Origin: Bacillota bacterium
GTDB taxonomy: Bacteria; Bacillota; Clostridia; Christensenellales; UBA3700
Assembly (NCBI GenBank): GCA_023396095.1
Contig: JAEWXG010000012.1
Coordinates: 254,702 to 318,701 of the forward strand
Direction of reading: 5' to 3'
Length of the DNA stretch: 64,000 bases
Position 1 is the stretch's first letter. Every line of letters begins with the position of its first letter. The notes beneath the pieces are model-generated. The model was not told where the DNA came from. It saw nothing but the letters and a program-made list of their open reading frames with translations, and made no database searches. Below, one piece after another: positions 29,393 through 37,744 of the stretch. The position numbers were made by a program, and so were the translations under genes.

Positions 29393-29486
29393 AGCATAAT
29401 TAGTCGCTTGATTTTCAAACTTAGTCCGTGTAAACTATCCGCATTTTTTGGTAACCTTACACATCATCCCTTTTAACAGCCCTATC

Positions 29487-29515
29487 ATTTTAAAGCAGCA
29501 AAAATTATATGTCAA
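29487..29515 (-). promoter_or_regulatory. Promoter of the S10-spc-alpha ribosomal cluster
   Basis: Minus-strand TTGACA at 29515-29510 (perfect -35), 17-base spacer, TAAAAT at 29492-29487. It lies about 180 bases before the rpsJ ATG and should drive the whole cluster down to the terminator at 13654-13687. Confidence 0.82.
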
Positions 29516-29535
29516 CAAAAAAATGCTATTAACGC

Positions 29536-29590
29536 AAAAAAGCTAGGTAAATGAGTGAGGTGAGCCCAAAAAGTTGGACAACTTCTAATT
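29536..29590. mobile_element. Possible remnant of an IS3-family terminal inverted repeat
   Basis: On the plus strand GAGGTGAGCCCAAAAAGT runs into TGGACAACTT (from about 29557). CCAAAAAGTTGGACA is like the ends of IS150-group IS3 elements. No transposase or second end is nearby, and the gap 29516-29655 has nothing else. A 13-base piece, AAAGCTAGGTAAA at 29538-29550, recurs at 35513-35525 upstream of the fused gene. Confidence 0.35.
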
Positions 29591-29655
29591 AACATAACAA
29601 CTCATCATACTTTTACGCTAAATTATATATTAAAATATAGACAACTGCCATGAAT

Positions 29656-30846
29656 TTATATTAACCCAATAGGGCAATACCAAATATTCTTATTAATAGG
29701 AAATAATTCATCTGCCATACAAATTACTAACCCAGGTTTAATAGTCATATCAAACTTGCTCAAAACATTAAAGTTCTTATTTGAGGAAGATGGATTTTTA
29801 CCCTTTTTTACTTCAATAGGATAAATACAATCAGGACCAATCATTAATAAATCAATTTCTTTTTTATCTAAATCGCGATAAAAGTATAAATTAGCATTTT
29901 TCCCGCAGTTAGTATAACCTTTTAATATTTCCCCAACAACATAAGTTTCAAAAAAAGCACCAGATGCATTTCCATTTTTAAGAGTTTCTGCGTTGGGCCA
30001 AGATGTCAAATAGGCAGCAAGTCCTGTATCTAAAAAATAGCATTTTGGCGTTTTGGCAAGTCTTTTTGTAATATTAGATAAATAAGGTTTCATAATATAA
30101 ATGATTCCCGATCTTTCTAGTATTGAAACCCATTCTTTTATAGTGGGCACTGAAACACCTACCATTTTTGAGATAGAATCATATTTTAATTCCTGAGCTG
30201 TATTAGCAGCCATACAAGTAACAAAGGATCGAAATTCTTCCAGTTTCCCAACTTGCTCTAAAGAACTTATGTTCCTTTCAATATAAGTGTTAATATATGA
30301 TGAATAGTAAACATCCCTATCCATATCTTTATTCAAAGCGAATTGAGGCAATCCTCCCCTAAATATATCCGCGAAAACTTCATCTAATGTTCTTTTTGTA
30401 TTTTCCTTCTTCTTTAATAAATCTATTTCCGGCAAAAATGGCTCTTTTATATTCGAACAAATCTCATTATGCGACAAAGGTAACATATTAAAAATTGCAA
30501 CCCTCCCCGCAAGTGACTCCGAGACGTTTTTCATCATAACAAATTTTTGCGAACCACTTAACCAAAACAAACCATTTTCTTTTTTCTCATCTACAATTTT
30601 TTTTATCTCTAGAAGAAATGATGGCACTCTTTGAAATTCATCAATAAATACTTTATATCCGTATGTTTCAAAAAATAATTCCGGATCATTTTTTGCAAGC
30701 GCCCTTATTTTAGCATCATCAAATGAAACATATTTTCTGTCACTCTCTTTTAAATGTTGCAACATAGTCGACTTACCGGTTTGCCTTTGCCCGCAAACCA
30801 TAACAACAGGGAAAGTTTTCGATGCCTTCAGTATTGATTCTTCCAT
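29656..30846 (-). CDS. AAA_14/DUF4143 ATPase
   Basis: A 396-residue ATP-binding protein: Walker A GQRQTGKST near 19-27, Walker B VFIDEFQ near 64-70, a sensor segment (LSGSQKF), then a helix-turn-helix-like region (SISKMVGVSVPTIKEWVSILERSG around 219-245) and a C-terminal DUF4143 part with a nuclease-fold-like YRDLDKKEIDLL...IEVKKG. The family is widespread, spreads horizontally, and has no settled function. The first ATG (30846) has no ribosome site; family members usually start about 8 residues earlier, where an ACG at 30867 lies six bases after AGGAGG. So the start is either ATG 30846 or a non-standard ACG, or the gene has a damaged start. Confidence 0.85.
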   Translation of the reverse strand: MEESILKASKTFPVVMVCGQRQTGKSTMLQHLKESDRKYVSFDDAKIRALAKNDPELFFETYGYKVFIDEFQRVPSFLLEIKKIVDEKKENGLFWLSGSQKFVMMKNVSESLAGRVAIFNMLPLSHNEICSNIKEPFLPEIDLLKKKENTKRTLDEVFADIFRGGLPQFALNKDMDRDVYYSSYINTYIERNISSLEQVGKLEEFRSFVTCMAANTAQELKYDSISKMVGVSVPTIKEWVSILERSGIIYIMKPYLSNITKRLAKTPKCYFLDTGLAAYLTSWPNAETLKNGNASGAFFETYVVGEILKGYTNCGKNANLYFYRDLDKKEIDLLMIGPDCIYPIEVKKGKNPSSSNKNFNVLSKFDMTIKPGLVICMADELFPINKNIWYCPIGLI

Positions 30847-30881
30847 TTGTCTTTTTAGATAGTACGTTCCCTTCCTCCTAT

Positions 30882-30973
30882 TTTTCTAAAGCCTACTTTA
30901 TTTTACTATATTTTACTGTATTAATTAGTATTTACCAACTTTTTCCCGTATTTTCTAAAGTGTACTTTATTTT
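30882..30973. repeat. Two 23-bp near-identical palindrome-bearing repeats flanking the ATPase promoter
   Basis: The plus-strand 23-mers at 30882-30904 and 30951-30973 differ at only two positions (CC against TG in the centre). Each holds a dyad: TAAAGTGTACTTTA in the distal copy, TAAAGCCTACTTTA in the near copy. One lies between the -10 and the gene, the other upstream of the -35, an arrangement suited to repression or looping. Confidence 0.75.
30910..30938 (-). promoter_or_regulatory. Promoter of the DUF4143 ATPase gene
   Basis: Minus-strand TTGGTA at 30938-30933, 17-base spacer, TAAAAT at 30915-30910. It lies between the two 23-bp repeats. Confidence 0.55.
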
Positions 30974-31040
30974 TTACGGTTTTTTGAGCGCATTTACTAC
31001 TTCTCGCTATAAATTTTTAGAAATCTTTTTTAAGTCCAAA

Positions 31041-31078
31041 TAAAAAACTACCTAGATTTTATCTAAATAGCCTTTTTT
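31041..31078 (-). terminator. Intrinsic terminator after the polysaccharide/DUF1858 gene run
   Basis: Minus-strand stem CTATTTAGAT (31070-31061) with ATCTAGGTAG (31057-31048), ten pairs including two G-U, a 3-base loop, then a T-run. It lies about 70 bases past the DUF1858 stop. A T-run on the other side means it could also act on the plus strand. Confidence 0.75.
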
Positions 31079-31141
31079 AAACATTGTCCTTTTCAAATAT
31101 GATTGCGACTCTAATTCTCACCTGTTTCTAAATAAGTTTTC

Positions 31142-31351
31142 TTATTTTTTCCCAGCCGCTTCATTTAAGGCTGCAACCATTACTTCTGGATCAACACCAT
31201 GCACCATAGCGGCTTCTTCTACTGTTTCTCCATGTGCTAATGCACATCCCAAACAATGCATTCCAAACGAAAATAAAGTATTAGCAATTTCTTCTTGATT
31301 ACCTTGCCTTAAAGCATCCGCCAACAACATTTCTTTTGTTATTTTTCCCAT
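31142..31351 (-). CDS. DUF1858 small protein (redox-disulfide-like)
   Basis: A 69-residue protein of the DUF1858 / hybrid-cluster-protein-associated domain family. It begins ITKEMLLADALRQG and carries a Cys-x2-Cys pair in HCLGCALAHGETVEEAA (Cys33 and Cys36), as in the family. The biochemical role is not known; a redox or metal role is inferred from the cysteines. ATG at 31351 follows AAGGAGAG. It is the last gene before the terminator. Confidence 0.85.
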   Translation of the reverse strand: MGKITKEMLLADALRQGNQEEIANTLFSFGMHCLGCALAHGETVEEAAMVHGVDPEVMVAALNEAAGKK

Positions 31352-31353
31352 CT

Positions 31354-32667
31354 TTATTTACTCTCCTTTTTTTCAATTGCTTCTCCAATCAATAATCCTT
31401 CCTTGTCAACATCTTCAATGTCATTCCTATATAATTGCTTATCTGAATCAGCGATATAATATACTTTACCTTCCAAGAATTCTGGTTGATACCATGTTAA
31501 GAATACTTTTATATTAGAAATTTTTTGAGGTAATGTCGTTGCCCCATCAGAAATATCTAGCTTATATAAATAGCCGTCACTGGTATAAACCATGTATCTC
31601 CCCTCTTTTGCAATTAAAGTAGCACTTGTAGGAAAATCTATAGCGTAAATTTTTTCAACATTATCTTGAACCCCAATTAATTGTTGATTTCTTATGAAAA
31701 ATACCTCATTGTTCATAACTACTAAAGAATCTGAAACAATGCCATTAACAACTTTCTTTACTGATTGCTGATTAATACTTCCATCATTATTTAAAGATAC
31801 TCTAAAAAGCCCAACATTATTCACTGCGTTTCCATCAAATATTGATTTTGTAAAATATATAAAATGATTTTCACCCTCATCAAACCATGTCTTTAAACTA
31901 TATTCTGCCTTATCTAATTTAACTTCTTCATTTTTTCCGTTTATATCTATCTTTATAACTTTGGCTCCCTCTAAATAGTCTTCCGTTTTGGTTGTATAAA
32001 AAGCATATTTGCTAATTACATTGTTACTGGTATCACTCGAATAAGGAAAAACTATTGTTTCTATGCCACTAGCTATTTCTTTCTCTTTTTTCTCAACTAA
32101 TTTTTCATTGTATTTTTTTACATATAGACTACCTTCTTTAAAATACATAAGCCCATCTTTTGTAAACTTATGTTTTACATCATTCCCCTTAATAGTACTA
32201 ACCAATTGAGTATTTTTACCATCCAATGATGTTCTCATATAATTTAAAAAAGATGTTTGTATTGCCCCTGTAGTTTTATGCAAATCAGTACTTGGTGTTG
32301 TGTAATATATCCAATTTCCGTAAATAACTAAGCCGGAACCCTTTGCGTTGCTATATACTACTGTTGGAACAACTAATTCCGCTTTTGCGCCATCAACATT
32401 TTTCATTCTATAAATGGCTCCTTTTTTCATCTTTCCAAATTCATTGTCCGATGGTTCTTTTATATCGGTCGCAGGAACATACCCGTTTATAAAGTACTTA
32501 TAATCTCCATGGTTTAAAACAAGCCCAGAGTTTGATATTGTTTTTGCACTCTGTGTATCACCAGTTAAAGTAATGCCTGTCTTAAATTTGGCACAAGATG
32601 TAAGCAATATCATTGCTATAAGAGTTAATATTATAAAATTCACTACTAAAATTTTTTTACTTTTCAT
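31354..32667 (-). CDS. Lipoprotein with DUF5050-like repeated beta structure
   Basis: 437 residues. The N-terminus is a lipoprotein signal: Lys-rich, hydrophobic 6-22, then the lipobox LLTSC with the modified cysteine at 25. The rest is beta-rich with repeated Y-F/Y-K, WIYYTTPSTDLHK and FYTTKTEDY type strands that resemble the DUF5050 six-bladed propellers of Clostridia. It should be anchored outside the membrane. Its start overlaps the OCD-like gene by 11 bases. No enzymatic motif was recognised; a binding or scaffolding role is a guess. Confidence 0.75.
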   Translation of the reverse strand: MKSKKILVVNFIILTLIAMILLTSCAKFKTGITLTGDTQSAKTISNSGLVLNHGDYKYFINGYVPATDIKEPSDNEFGKMKKGAIYRMKNVDGAKAELVVPTVVYSNAKGSGLVIYGNWIYYTTPSTDLHKTTGAIQTSFLNYMRTSLDGKNTQLVSTIKGNDVKHKFTKDGLMYFKEGSLYVKKYNEKLVEKKEKEIASGIETIVFPYSSDTSNNVISKYAFYTTKTEDYLEGAKVIKIDINGKNEEVKLDKAEYSLKTWFDEGENHFIYFTKSIFDGNAVNNVGLFRVSLNNDGSINQQSVKKVVNGIVSDSLVVMNNEVFFIRNQQLIGVQDNVEKIYAIDFPTSATLIAKEGRYMVYTSDGYLYKLDISDGATTLPQKISNIKVFLTWYQPEFLEGKVYYIADSDKQLYRNDIEDVDKEGLLIGEAIEKKESK

Positions 32668-33574
32668 CGTTATATCCTTTCTCTATATATTTTTCATATA
32701 TTTTTTTTGCAAAATATACATCTTGAATTGAAATTCCTATATTGTAAACTAATATACGTTCCTTTTGGCTTTTTCTTCCTTCAACATTTTTATTTACAAC
32801 ATCACAAACTTCATTCACAACTTTCATTCTATCAAAATTTTTAAATCCTCTAACATGCTCTATATCATCAACAAAAACTTTATCAAAACTCAAATCGCAA
32901 TTTGAAAAGCCACGAGTATGAATAGGAATAACTGTGACACCATTTTCAAAATTTTCCTCTTGAAAAAAATCCTTTTCCGCATATGTAACAGCAGAAATTA
33001 TCACTTGACTCCCTTTCAATAAAGTATCATCATCGCAATATTCAAAAATAAAATTTTTATGATCGATAAAACTAGTAGCCATTTTAACATGTTGATCTTT
33101 ATATTTTTTCAATTTAATAATAAATCTCCTATGTGGTAATATATCCCTTAATACACTTAAAAATGAAAAAGCAATATTGCCCAATCCTATCATGGTTATA
33201 GTATCATAATCGTTAACAGCAAATGTCTCCATAGAATGAACCGCTACAACAGCTGTTCTCACATTAGTAATCCATGTCCCATCCATTAAAGCAAGAAGCT
33301 CTCCTGATTTTAATTCATATAATAAAATATCACCCATAATACTAACTTCTCTGTCGGGATAACGTGTTACAACCTTAACTCCAAAAACATTTTCTGTCCC
33401 CATCAATGATGGCATTATATTAAAAAAAAATCCCTTCACCTCATCTGTTTTTATGCTAATTTTGGGCGGTAAAATTGCATTTTTTTTACTTTTTATTACT
33501 TCTTTACCCCATTGGTAGCAGGTCACATAATCTATATCTAACTTTTGTATATCATCTCTTGTAATTATCTTCAT
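32657..33574 (-). CDS. Ornithine cyclodeaminase / mu-crystallin family protein
   Basis: A 305-residue NAD(P)-dependent protein: the family N-terminal domain (IITRDDIQKLDI, PPKISIKTDE, VFGVKVVTRYP, GDILLYELKSGELLALMDGTWITNVRTAVV) and a Rossmann domain with MIGLGNIAFSF near 128-138. Family members include ornithine cyclodeaminase, alanine dehydrogenase and the SbnB-type oxidoreductase, so the substrate is open. The stop of the fused gene directly abuts its ATG, and that context suggests amino-acid or amino-phosphate chemistry for glycan decoration rather than proline synthesis. The latter is an inference. Confidence 0.82.
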   Translation of the reverse strand: MKIITRDDIQKLDIDYVTCYQWGKEVIKSKKNAILPPKISIKTDEVKGFFFNIMPSLMGTENVFGVKVVTRYPDREVSIMGDILLYELKSGELLALMDGTWITNVRTAVVAVHSMETFAVNDYDTITMIGLGNIAFSFLSVLRDILPHRRFIIKLKKYKDQHVKMATSFIDHKNFIFEYCDDDTLLKGSQVIISAVTYAEKDFFQEENFENGVTVIPIHTRGFSNCDLSFDKVFVDDIEHVRGFKNFDRMKVVNEVCDVVNKNVEGRKSQKERILVYNIGISIQDVYFAKKIYEKYIEKGYNDEK

Positions 33575-35410
33575 TTATTCTCCATTATCGTTAAAATACC
33601 TAGTTATACTATCTAATAGTAAATTATTATCATCCACATCTCTTATCGCTATTCTAACAAAATTCTTTTTCCCTATACCATCTTTTCCTTTTAAGTTTTT
33701 AATTAAAATATTATATTTTTCCAACATAGTATAACAAAATTTATTGGAATCATGCTCTTTTAGATCAAACATAATATAATTTGCGTTTGATTGATACAAT
33801 TTAATATTTTTATTCTTGCTCAATGTTTTCTCTACTCTTTCCCTTTCATTAACTATTTTTATGCATGCGCTCTCATATGTCTTTTTAAAAATATTATAAT
33901 TTTGCAAATAATATTCCGCAAAACTATTAATATTCCAAACTGGCAACATTCCCTGCATTTCTTTTATTAATTTTTTATCTCCACTAGCCATAACACCTAG
34001 TCTTAGCCCTGGAACACCATAAGATTTTGAAATACTTTTAATAACTATTAAATTTGTATAGTTTAAAAGGATTCCATTCTTTAATAAAGTAAAGTATGAA
34101 TCTCTTGCTGCAAAATCAATAAATGACTCATCTATAATTATTTTGCAGTTATAGTCTGCACCTTTCTTTATAATAGCCATAATATCTTCTTCTTTTATCA
34201 TTGCTCCTGATGGATTATCTGGAGAAATTATCACCATATACTCAACGCTTTCTATCAACAGTAATATTTGCTCAATATTATACTCATAATTATTCTTGGA
34301 ATTATCAATAATCATCATTTTATCTATATTAAAGCATCTTATATATTCATTAAATGTTGGTACAAATGCTACTCCTTGCAAATTGTTAAATTTTTCCCCT
34401 AAAATTTTTATTAATTCAGCCGCTCCATTACCAACCAATAACATATCCCCATCTACAGCAAAAATCCTCTCTGCGTTCAATTTTTGTATTTGCATCCCTG
34501 ATGGATACATCTCTAGTAAATTCTTAAACTCATATTTCATCTTTTCAATCAACTGCGCTGGTGGAAAATAAGGGTTTACAAGATATAAAAAGTCCTTTAC
34601 TCTACTATATCTCCAGAACCCTCCATATGTCGAAGTTAACAATCTATATTTTTCTTCACCTTTTGAAAAAATAACATTTGCAATCGCCAAGTCCTGCTTA
34701 TCATCAATCTCATACCATTCAAGTTCCTTAATGTTATAAGCTTGTATTTCCACATATGGTATTGTCAATATCGTTTTTAAAACCGACTCGTAATATGAGT
34801 TACACCCGCATACATCGATATATGTTTTCAAAAATGGGATATATGTTTTCTGTGAAAATTCTTTAGATAATTTGTAAATGTTAACAGTTTTATAATATCT
34901 GTGCGAATGTTCATAATCTAACTCATCTTTTGAATAAAAATTATCAATTATTCCATTAGAGCATGTAATAATGGTACCATCCATCCATGTTTGATAGTCT
35001 GCAACTGCCGCAGAATTAGCGTATTTAGTCTCAACCATTTGCTGAACAATTTTTTCATCATATACTAAATCTGACTCAAGTAAAATTGTATCTTCCGCAC
35101 TTAAATAATCTTTTGCTAAGTATAAAGAATATATATTATTCGTTACTTCAAAAATTTTATTTTTAACAAAGATAAAATCAATTTTGCTGTTTTTATATTT
35201 ATCATTTATATACCGCTTAAGATTGTCACCTTTATACCCAACAACAATAATGATTTTTTTAATCCCTGCTTTCGTAATAGCCGAAACTGCTCTATCTATC
35301 AATTTCACGCCTGCTACTGAAACCATGCACTTTGTGTTATTTTCAGTTAAATCACCCAATCTTGTTCCTTTCCCAGCTGCCAATATAATTGCTTGCACCA
35401 TACCCTCCAT
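33575..35410 (-). CDS. Fused LicC-like nucleotidyltransferase and CobD/HisC-like PLP enzyme
   Basis: A 611-residue fusion. Residues 5-245 are an NTP-transferase: AAGKGTRLGDL at 11-21, Lys27, TNNIYSLYLAK at 90-100, LESDLVYD with Asp114, and EIDDKQD at 234-240, as in LicC-type choline-phosphate cytidylyltransferases. Residues about 255-611 are a fold-type I PLP domain: DNPSG at 398-402, Asp427 in IIIDESFIDF, Schiff-base Lys462 in SKSYGVPGLRLG, VWNIN at 491-495, NANYIMFDL, and Arg586/Arg590 near the C-terminus. The layout is nearer to CobD and HisC than to class V enzymes. CobD-like relatives decarboxylate phosphoserine or transaminate to serinol-P in other capsule pathways. I infer the fusion makes and CDP-activates an amino-alcohol phosphate for the nearby LicD proteins. 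The ATG at 35410 has only a weak AGGA site; the ATG at 35401 is an alternative. Confidence 0.82.
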   Translation of the reverse strand: MEGMVQAIILAAGKGTRLGDLTENNTKCMVSVAGVKLIDRAVSAITKAGIKKIIIVVGYKGDNLKRYINDKYKNSKIDFIFVKNKIFEVTNNIYSLYLAKDYLSAEDTILLESDLVYDEKIVQQMVETKYANSAAVADYQTWMDGTIITCSNGIIDNFYSKDELDYEHSHRYYKTVNIYKLSKEFSQKTYIPFLKTYIDVCGCNSYYESVLKTILTIPYVEIQAYNIKELEWYEIDDKQDLAIANVIFSKGEEKYRLLTSTYGGFWRYSRVKDFLYLVNPYFPPAQLIEKMKYEFKNLLEMYPSGMQIQKLNAERIFAVDGDMLLVGNGAAELIKILGEKFNNLQGVAFVPTFNEYIRCFNIDKMMIIDNSKNNYEYNIEQILLLIESVEYMVIISPDNPSGAMIKEEDIMAIIKKGADYNCKIIIDESFIDFAARDSYFTLLKNGILLNYTNLIVIKSISKSYGVPGLRLGVMASGDKKLIKEMQGMLPVWNINSFAEYYLQNYNIFKKTYESACIKIVNERERVEKTLSKNKNIKLYQSNANYIMFDLKEHDSNKFCYTMLEKYNILIKNLKGKDGIGKKNFVRIAIRDVDDNNLLLDSITRYFNDNGE

Positions 35411-35581
35411 GAAAAAGCAATCCTATGCTATTCAAATGTATATTTTATACTATATCATTTTTAATATAATATTTCATATTTTCCCGATAAATATTATTAG
35501 GCATGGTTGGTAAAGCTAGGTAAAAGTGAAGTTAGGAGTTAGAGCATCTTAAAAAAGCGGATTCATTTTTTTTTCGCATAT

Positions 35582-36328
35582 TTAACATTCGTTAATTAAA
35601 TGTGTCGGTTTTCTATCTTTTCCAACAGGTAATTTCATATAATCTCCATATTCTTTTTTTAAATGCTGATCATATTTTGCAACTATTTTTATATTTATTC
35701 CATCAAATGGAACCTCTAACATCTCATCAAAAAAATCAACATCCTCAAAAACTGGTTTGGCAAAACCATAATAATAACGAAGCTTTTTTCCCTCCTTTCT
35801 CTCAATGACGCAACTATACAGTTTTGCTACCACATATGACTTTTTAATAGGGATAAGTAAAAAATTAAAAATCCGTGCAAGAAGTTTTTTGAAAACTTTT
35901 TGCATTGTACCTATTTGCTCTTTTTGCTTCAAAAGCAATATAGTTTTATAAAATTTTATTCTTTTTTTACATTTTTTCGTGTCGATTGTTGTTTTGATAA
36001 AAGGAAAAATATCTATAAAAGCATCAAACTTCTTGCCATTTACAACGACTTCTTTTTTTATTTTTGTAAACGCTACATTAAAATAATTCTTTTTTTGAAA
36101 ATTAAAAATCTCACAATCACCCTTATAATCATTAATGAATAATAAATAGTCTTCCTCAGGCATCATCACATCTATATCATCATCCCACGGTATAAACCCT
36201 TTATGCCTAATAGCCCCCAAAAGCGATCCGTAGGCTAAACTATAAGTTAAATTATTCTCTTTGCAAAAATCTGCAAATTCTTTTAACATCTTGAGTTCCT
36301 CTTCTTGTATTATTTTTAAATCTTTCAT
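35582..36328 (-). CDS. LicD-family phosphotransferase (first copy)
   Basis: A 248-residue member of the LicD/FKRP family, which moves a phospho-alcohol (phosphocholine in the named member) from a CDP carrier to a glycan. The signature YGSLLGAIRHKGFIPWDDDIDVMMP is at about 33-57, with the metal-binding Asp cluster DDDID at 49-53. No membrane helix. It shares four bases with the flippase stop (ATGA). A 171-base gap (35411-35581) follows before the fused gene and contains no gene and no clear terminator. Confidence 0.9.
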   Translation of the reverse strand: MKDLKIIQEEELKMLKEFADFCKENNLTYSLAYGSLLGAIRHKGFIPWDDDIDVMMPEEDYLLFINDYKGDCEIFNFQKKNYFNVAFTKIKKEVVVNGKKFDAFIDIFPFIKTTIDTKKCKKRIKFYKTILLLKQKEQIGTMQKVFKKLLARIFNFLLIPIKKSYVVAKLYSCVIERKEGKKLRYYYGFAKPVFEDVDFFDEMLEVPFDGINIKIVAKYDQHLKKEYGDYMKLPVGKDRKPTHLINEC

Positions 36329-37743
36329 TTTTCTCCCTTTTTAATTATTCCCTTAAAAATTAAAAATAAAAATTTCAAATCTTTAAGATACAGAAGTGTA
36401 ATGAGAATAACAGAACACGCCTGTACCGCATAAACAATCCATTCTCCAGCTACATATAAATAAATATTTGAAAAAGCAGAACATAATAATAAAATATGTG
36501 TAACGATATTTTTGACATATGGAATCTCTATATTACTATATTTTTTTGTGTCAAAACATCTATAAACACTTAAAAATGCATAGGCAATTACCCCTGAATA
36601 TAGTGCCCCTTGAATGCCAAATTTAGGTATTAAACTTATTGAAAAAATTGCCGACACAATAGCACTAATGAATGTTGATAAAAAATTTTTCAAACTTTTC
36701 ATCTCTACTCCATAAAAAACCCCGTAAAAAGCAGCATAGCATGCATAAGAAGCCATTATTATAGAAAAAGATGAATATCTCCAAACTTCAAAAAATTCTC
36801 CTCGCAATAAAAACTTCGCAATCGGAAATAAAGCTATTAAAAGTAAACTTGTTCCAATTTTAATAAATGCATTAAATGCTCCATACACCATTGTGTTAAA
36901 TACACTTCGATCTTCGTCTTTTTTCGCTTCCACTGCAGAAATTGTCCAGGCTTGCATAAAAACCACAGAAAAGGCTGTTATGATTGCCCCTATTTTTAAT
37001 GTCGAAATATATAGGCCATTGCTTGCATCTCCGTGATAATATGTAACTATATATCGGTTCAATGTTTGTATAATCCACCAACTTAACATGTTAGGAATTA
37101 ATGGTAGAGAGTACTTAACCATTCTTTTAAATAAGTTGACATTAATTTCTTTAAACTTTAATTCTTTATATAGTTTTCCAAATACTACCCAAAATAAAAT
37201 AGAAAAATAATTAGATATAACAATTGCAAGCAGATAACTATATTTTGTATATCGCACTCGATAAAACAATATCCAAAGAACTAATGCTAAACCTAAAACT
37301 TTTAATATCCCTCCTGAAATATAAATTTTTAATCGCTTTATTGCTCTCAAATATTGCGAGAAAAAATTGTTCAAAACTATACTAAAGTATAAAAAGATAA
37401 TTAATAGATAATACTGCAAGTTTCTATTAATAAAGTAGATCAAAACCCCTAAAACAAAAAAAGCACTTGTCGTAATAAAAATAAATATTCCTGTAGAAAA
37501 TGCCGCTTTCGCCTTGCTGTTATCTTTACCTATAGAAAATCTAAAAATCGAATCAGATATACCTAAAGTTAATATTGGAAAAAGCAGCTCTATCAAGGCC
37601 ATCCAATTTTCACTTTCCCCAAAATCATTTAATGCAATCTTTCTTGTTATTAACGGCAATAATAAAAATTGTATTATCTTAATAGTAACTTCACCAACTG
37701 CAAATATTGCAGTGTTTTTAAACAACTCCTTTCCGCGCCCCAT
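36325..37743 (-). CDS. wzx: Wzx-type lipid-linked oligosaccharide flippase
   Basis: 472 residues with about 12-14 membrane helices and the start typical of the polysaccharide-biosynthesis MATE-like family (FKNTAIFAVGEVTIKIIQFLLLPLITRKIAL). It should turn undecaprenyl-linked repeat units to the outer face for Wzy. It is next to two LicD genes and one base from the second. The family is variable in sequence, so the call rests on topology and context. Confidence 0.88.
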   Translation of the reverse strand: MGRGKELFKNTAIFAVGEVTIKIIQFLLLPLITRKIALNDFGESENWMALIELLFPILTLGISDSIFRFSIGKDNSKAKAAFSTGIFIFITTSAFFVLGVLIYFINRNLQYYLLIIFLYFSIVLNNFFSQYLRAIKRLKIYISGGILKVLGLALVLWILFYRVRYTKYSYLLAIVISNYFSILFWVVFGKLYKELKFKEINVNLFKRMVKYSLPLIPNMLSWWIIQTLNRYIVTYYHGDASNGLYISTLKIGAIITAFSVVFMQAWTISAVEAKKDEDRSVFNTMVYGAFNAFIKIGTSLLLIALFPIAKFLLRGEFFEVWRYSSFSIIMASYACYAAFYGVFYGVEMKSLKNFLSTFISAIVSAIFSISLIPKFGIQGALYSGVIAYAFLSVYRCFDTKKYSNIEIPYVKNIVTHILLLCSAFSNIYLYVAGEWIVYAVQACSVILITLLYLKDLKFLFLIFKGIIKKGEK

Positions 37744-37744
37744 C

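Noticed and set aside
33575..35410. Fused gene as a phosphonate (2-aminoethylphosphonate) pathway enzyme
   Set aside because: The PLP domain resembles HisC/CobD rather than class V transaminases, and no PEP mutase or phosphonopyruvate decarboxylase is nearby. Kept only as a possibility to exclude.
35560..35590. Terminator between the first LicD and the fused gene
   Set aside because: The only possible stem is GCG/CGC with long A and T runs, too weak; read-through remains likely.
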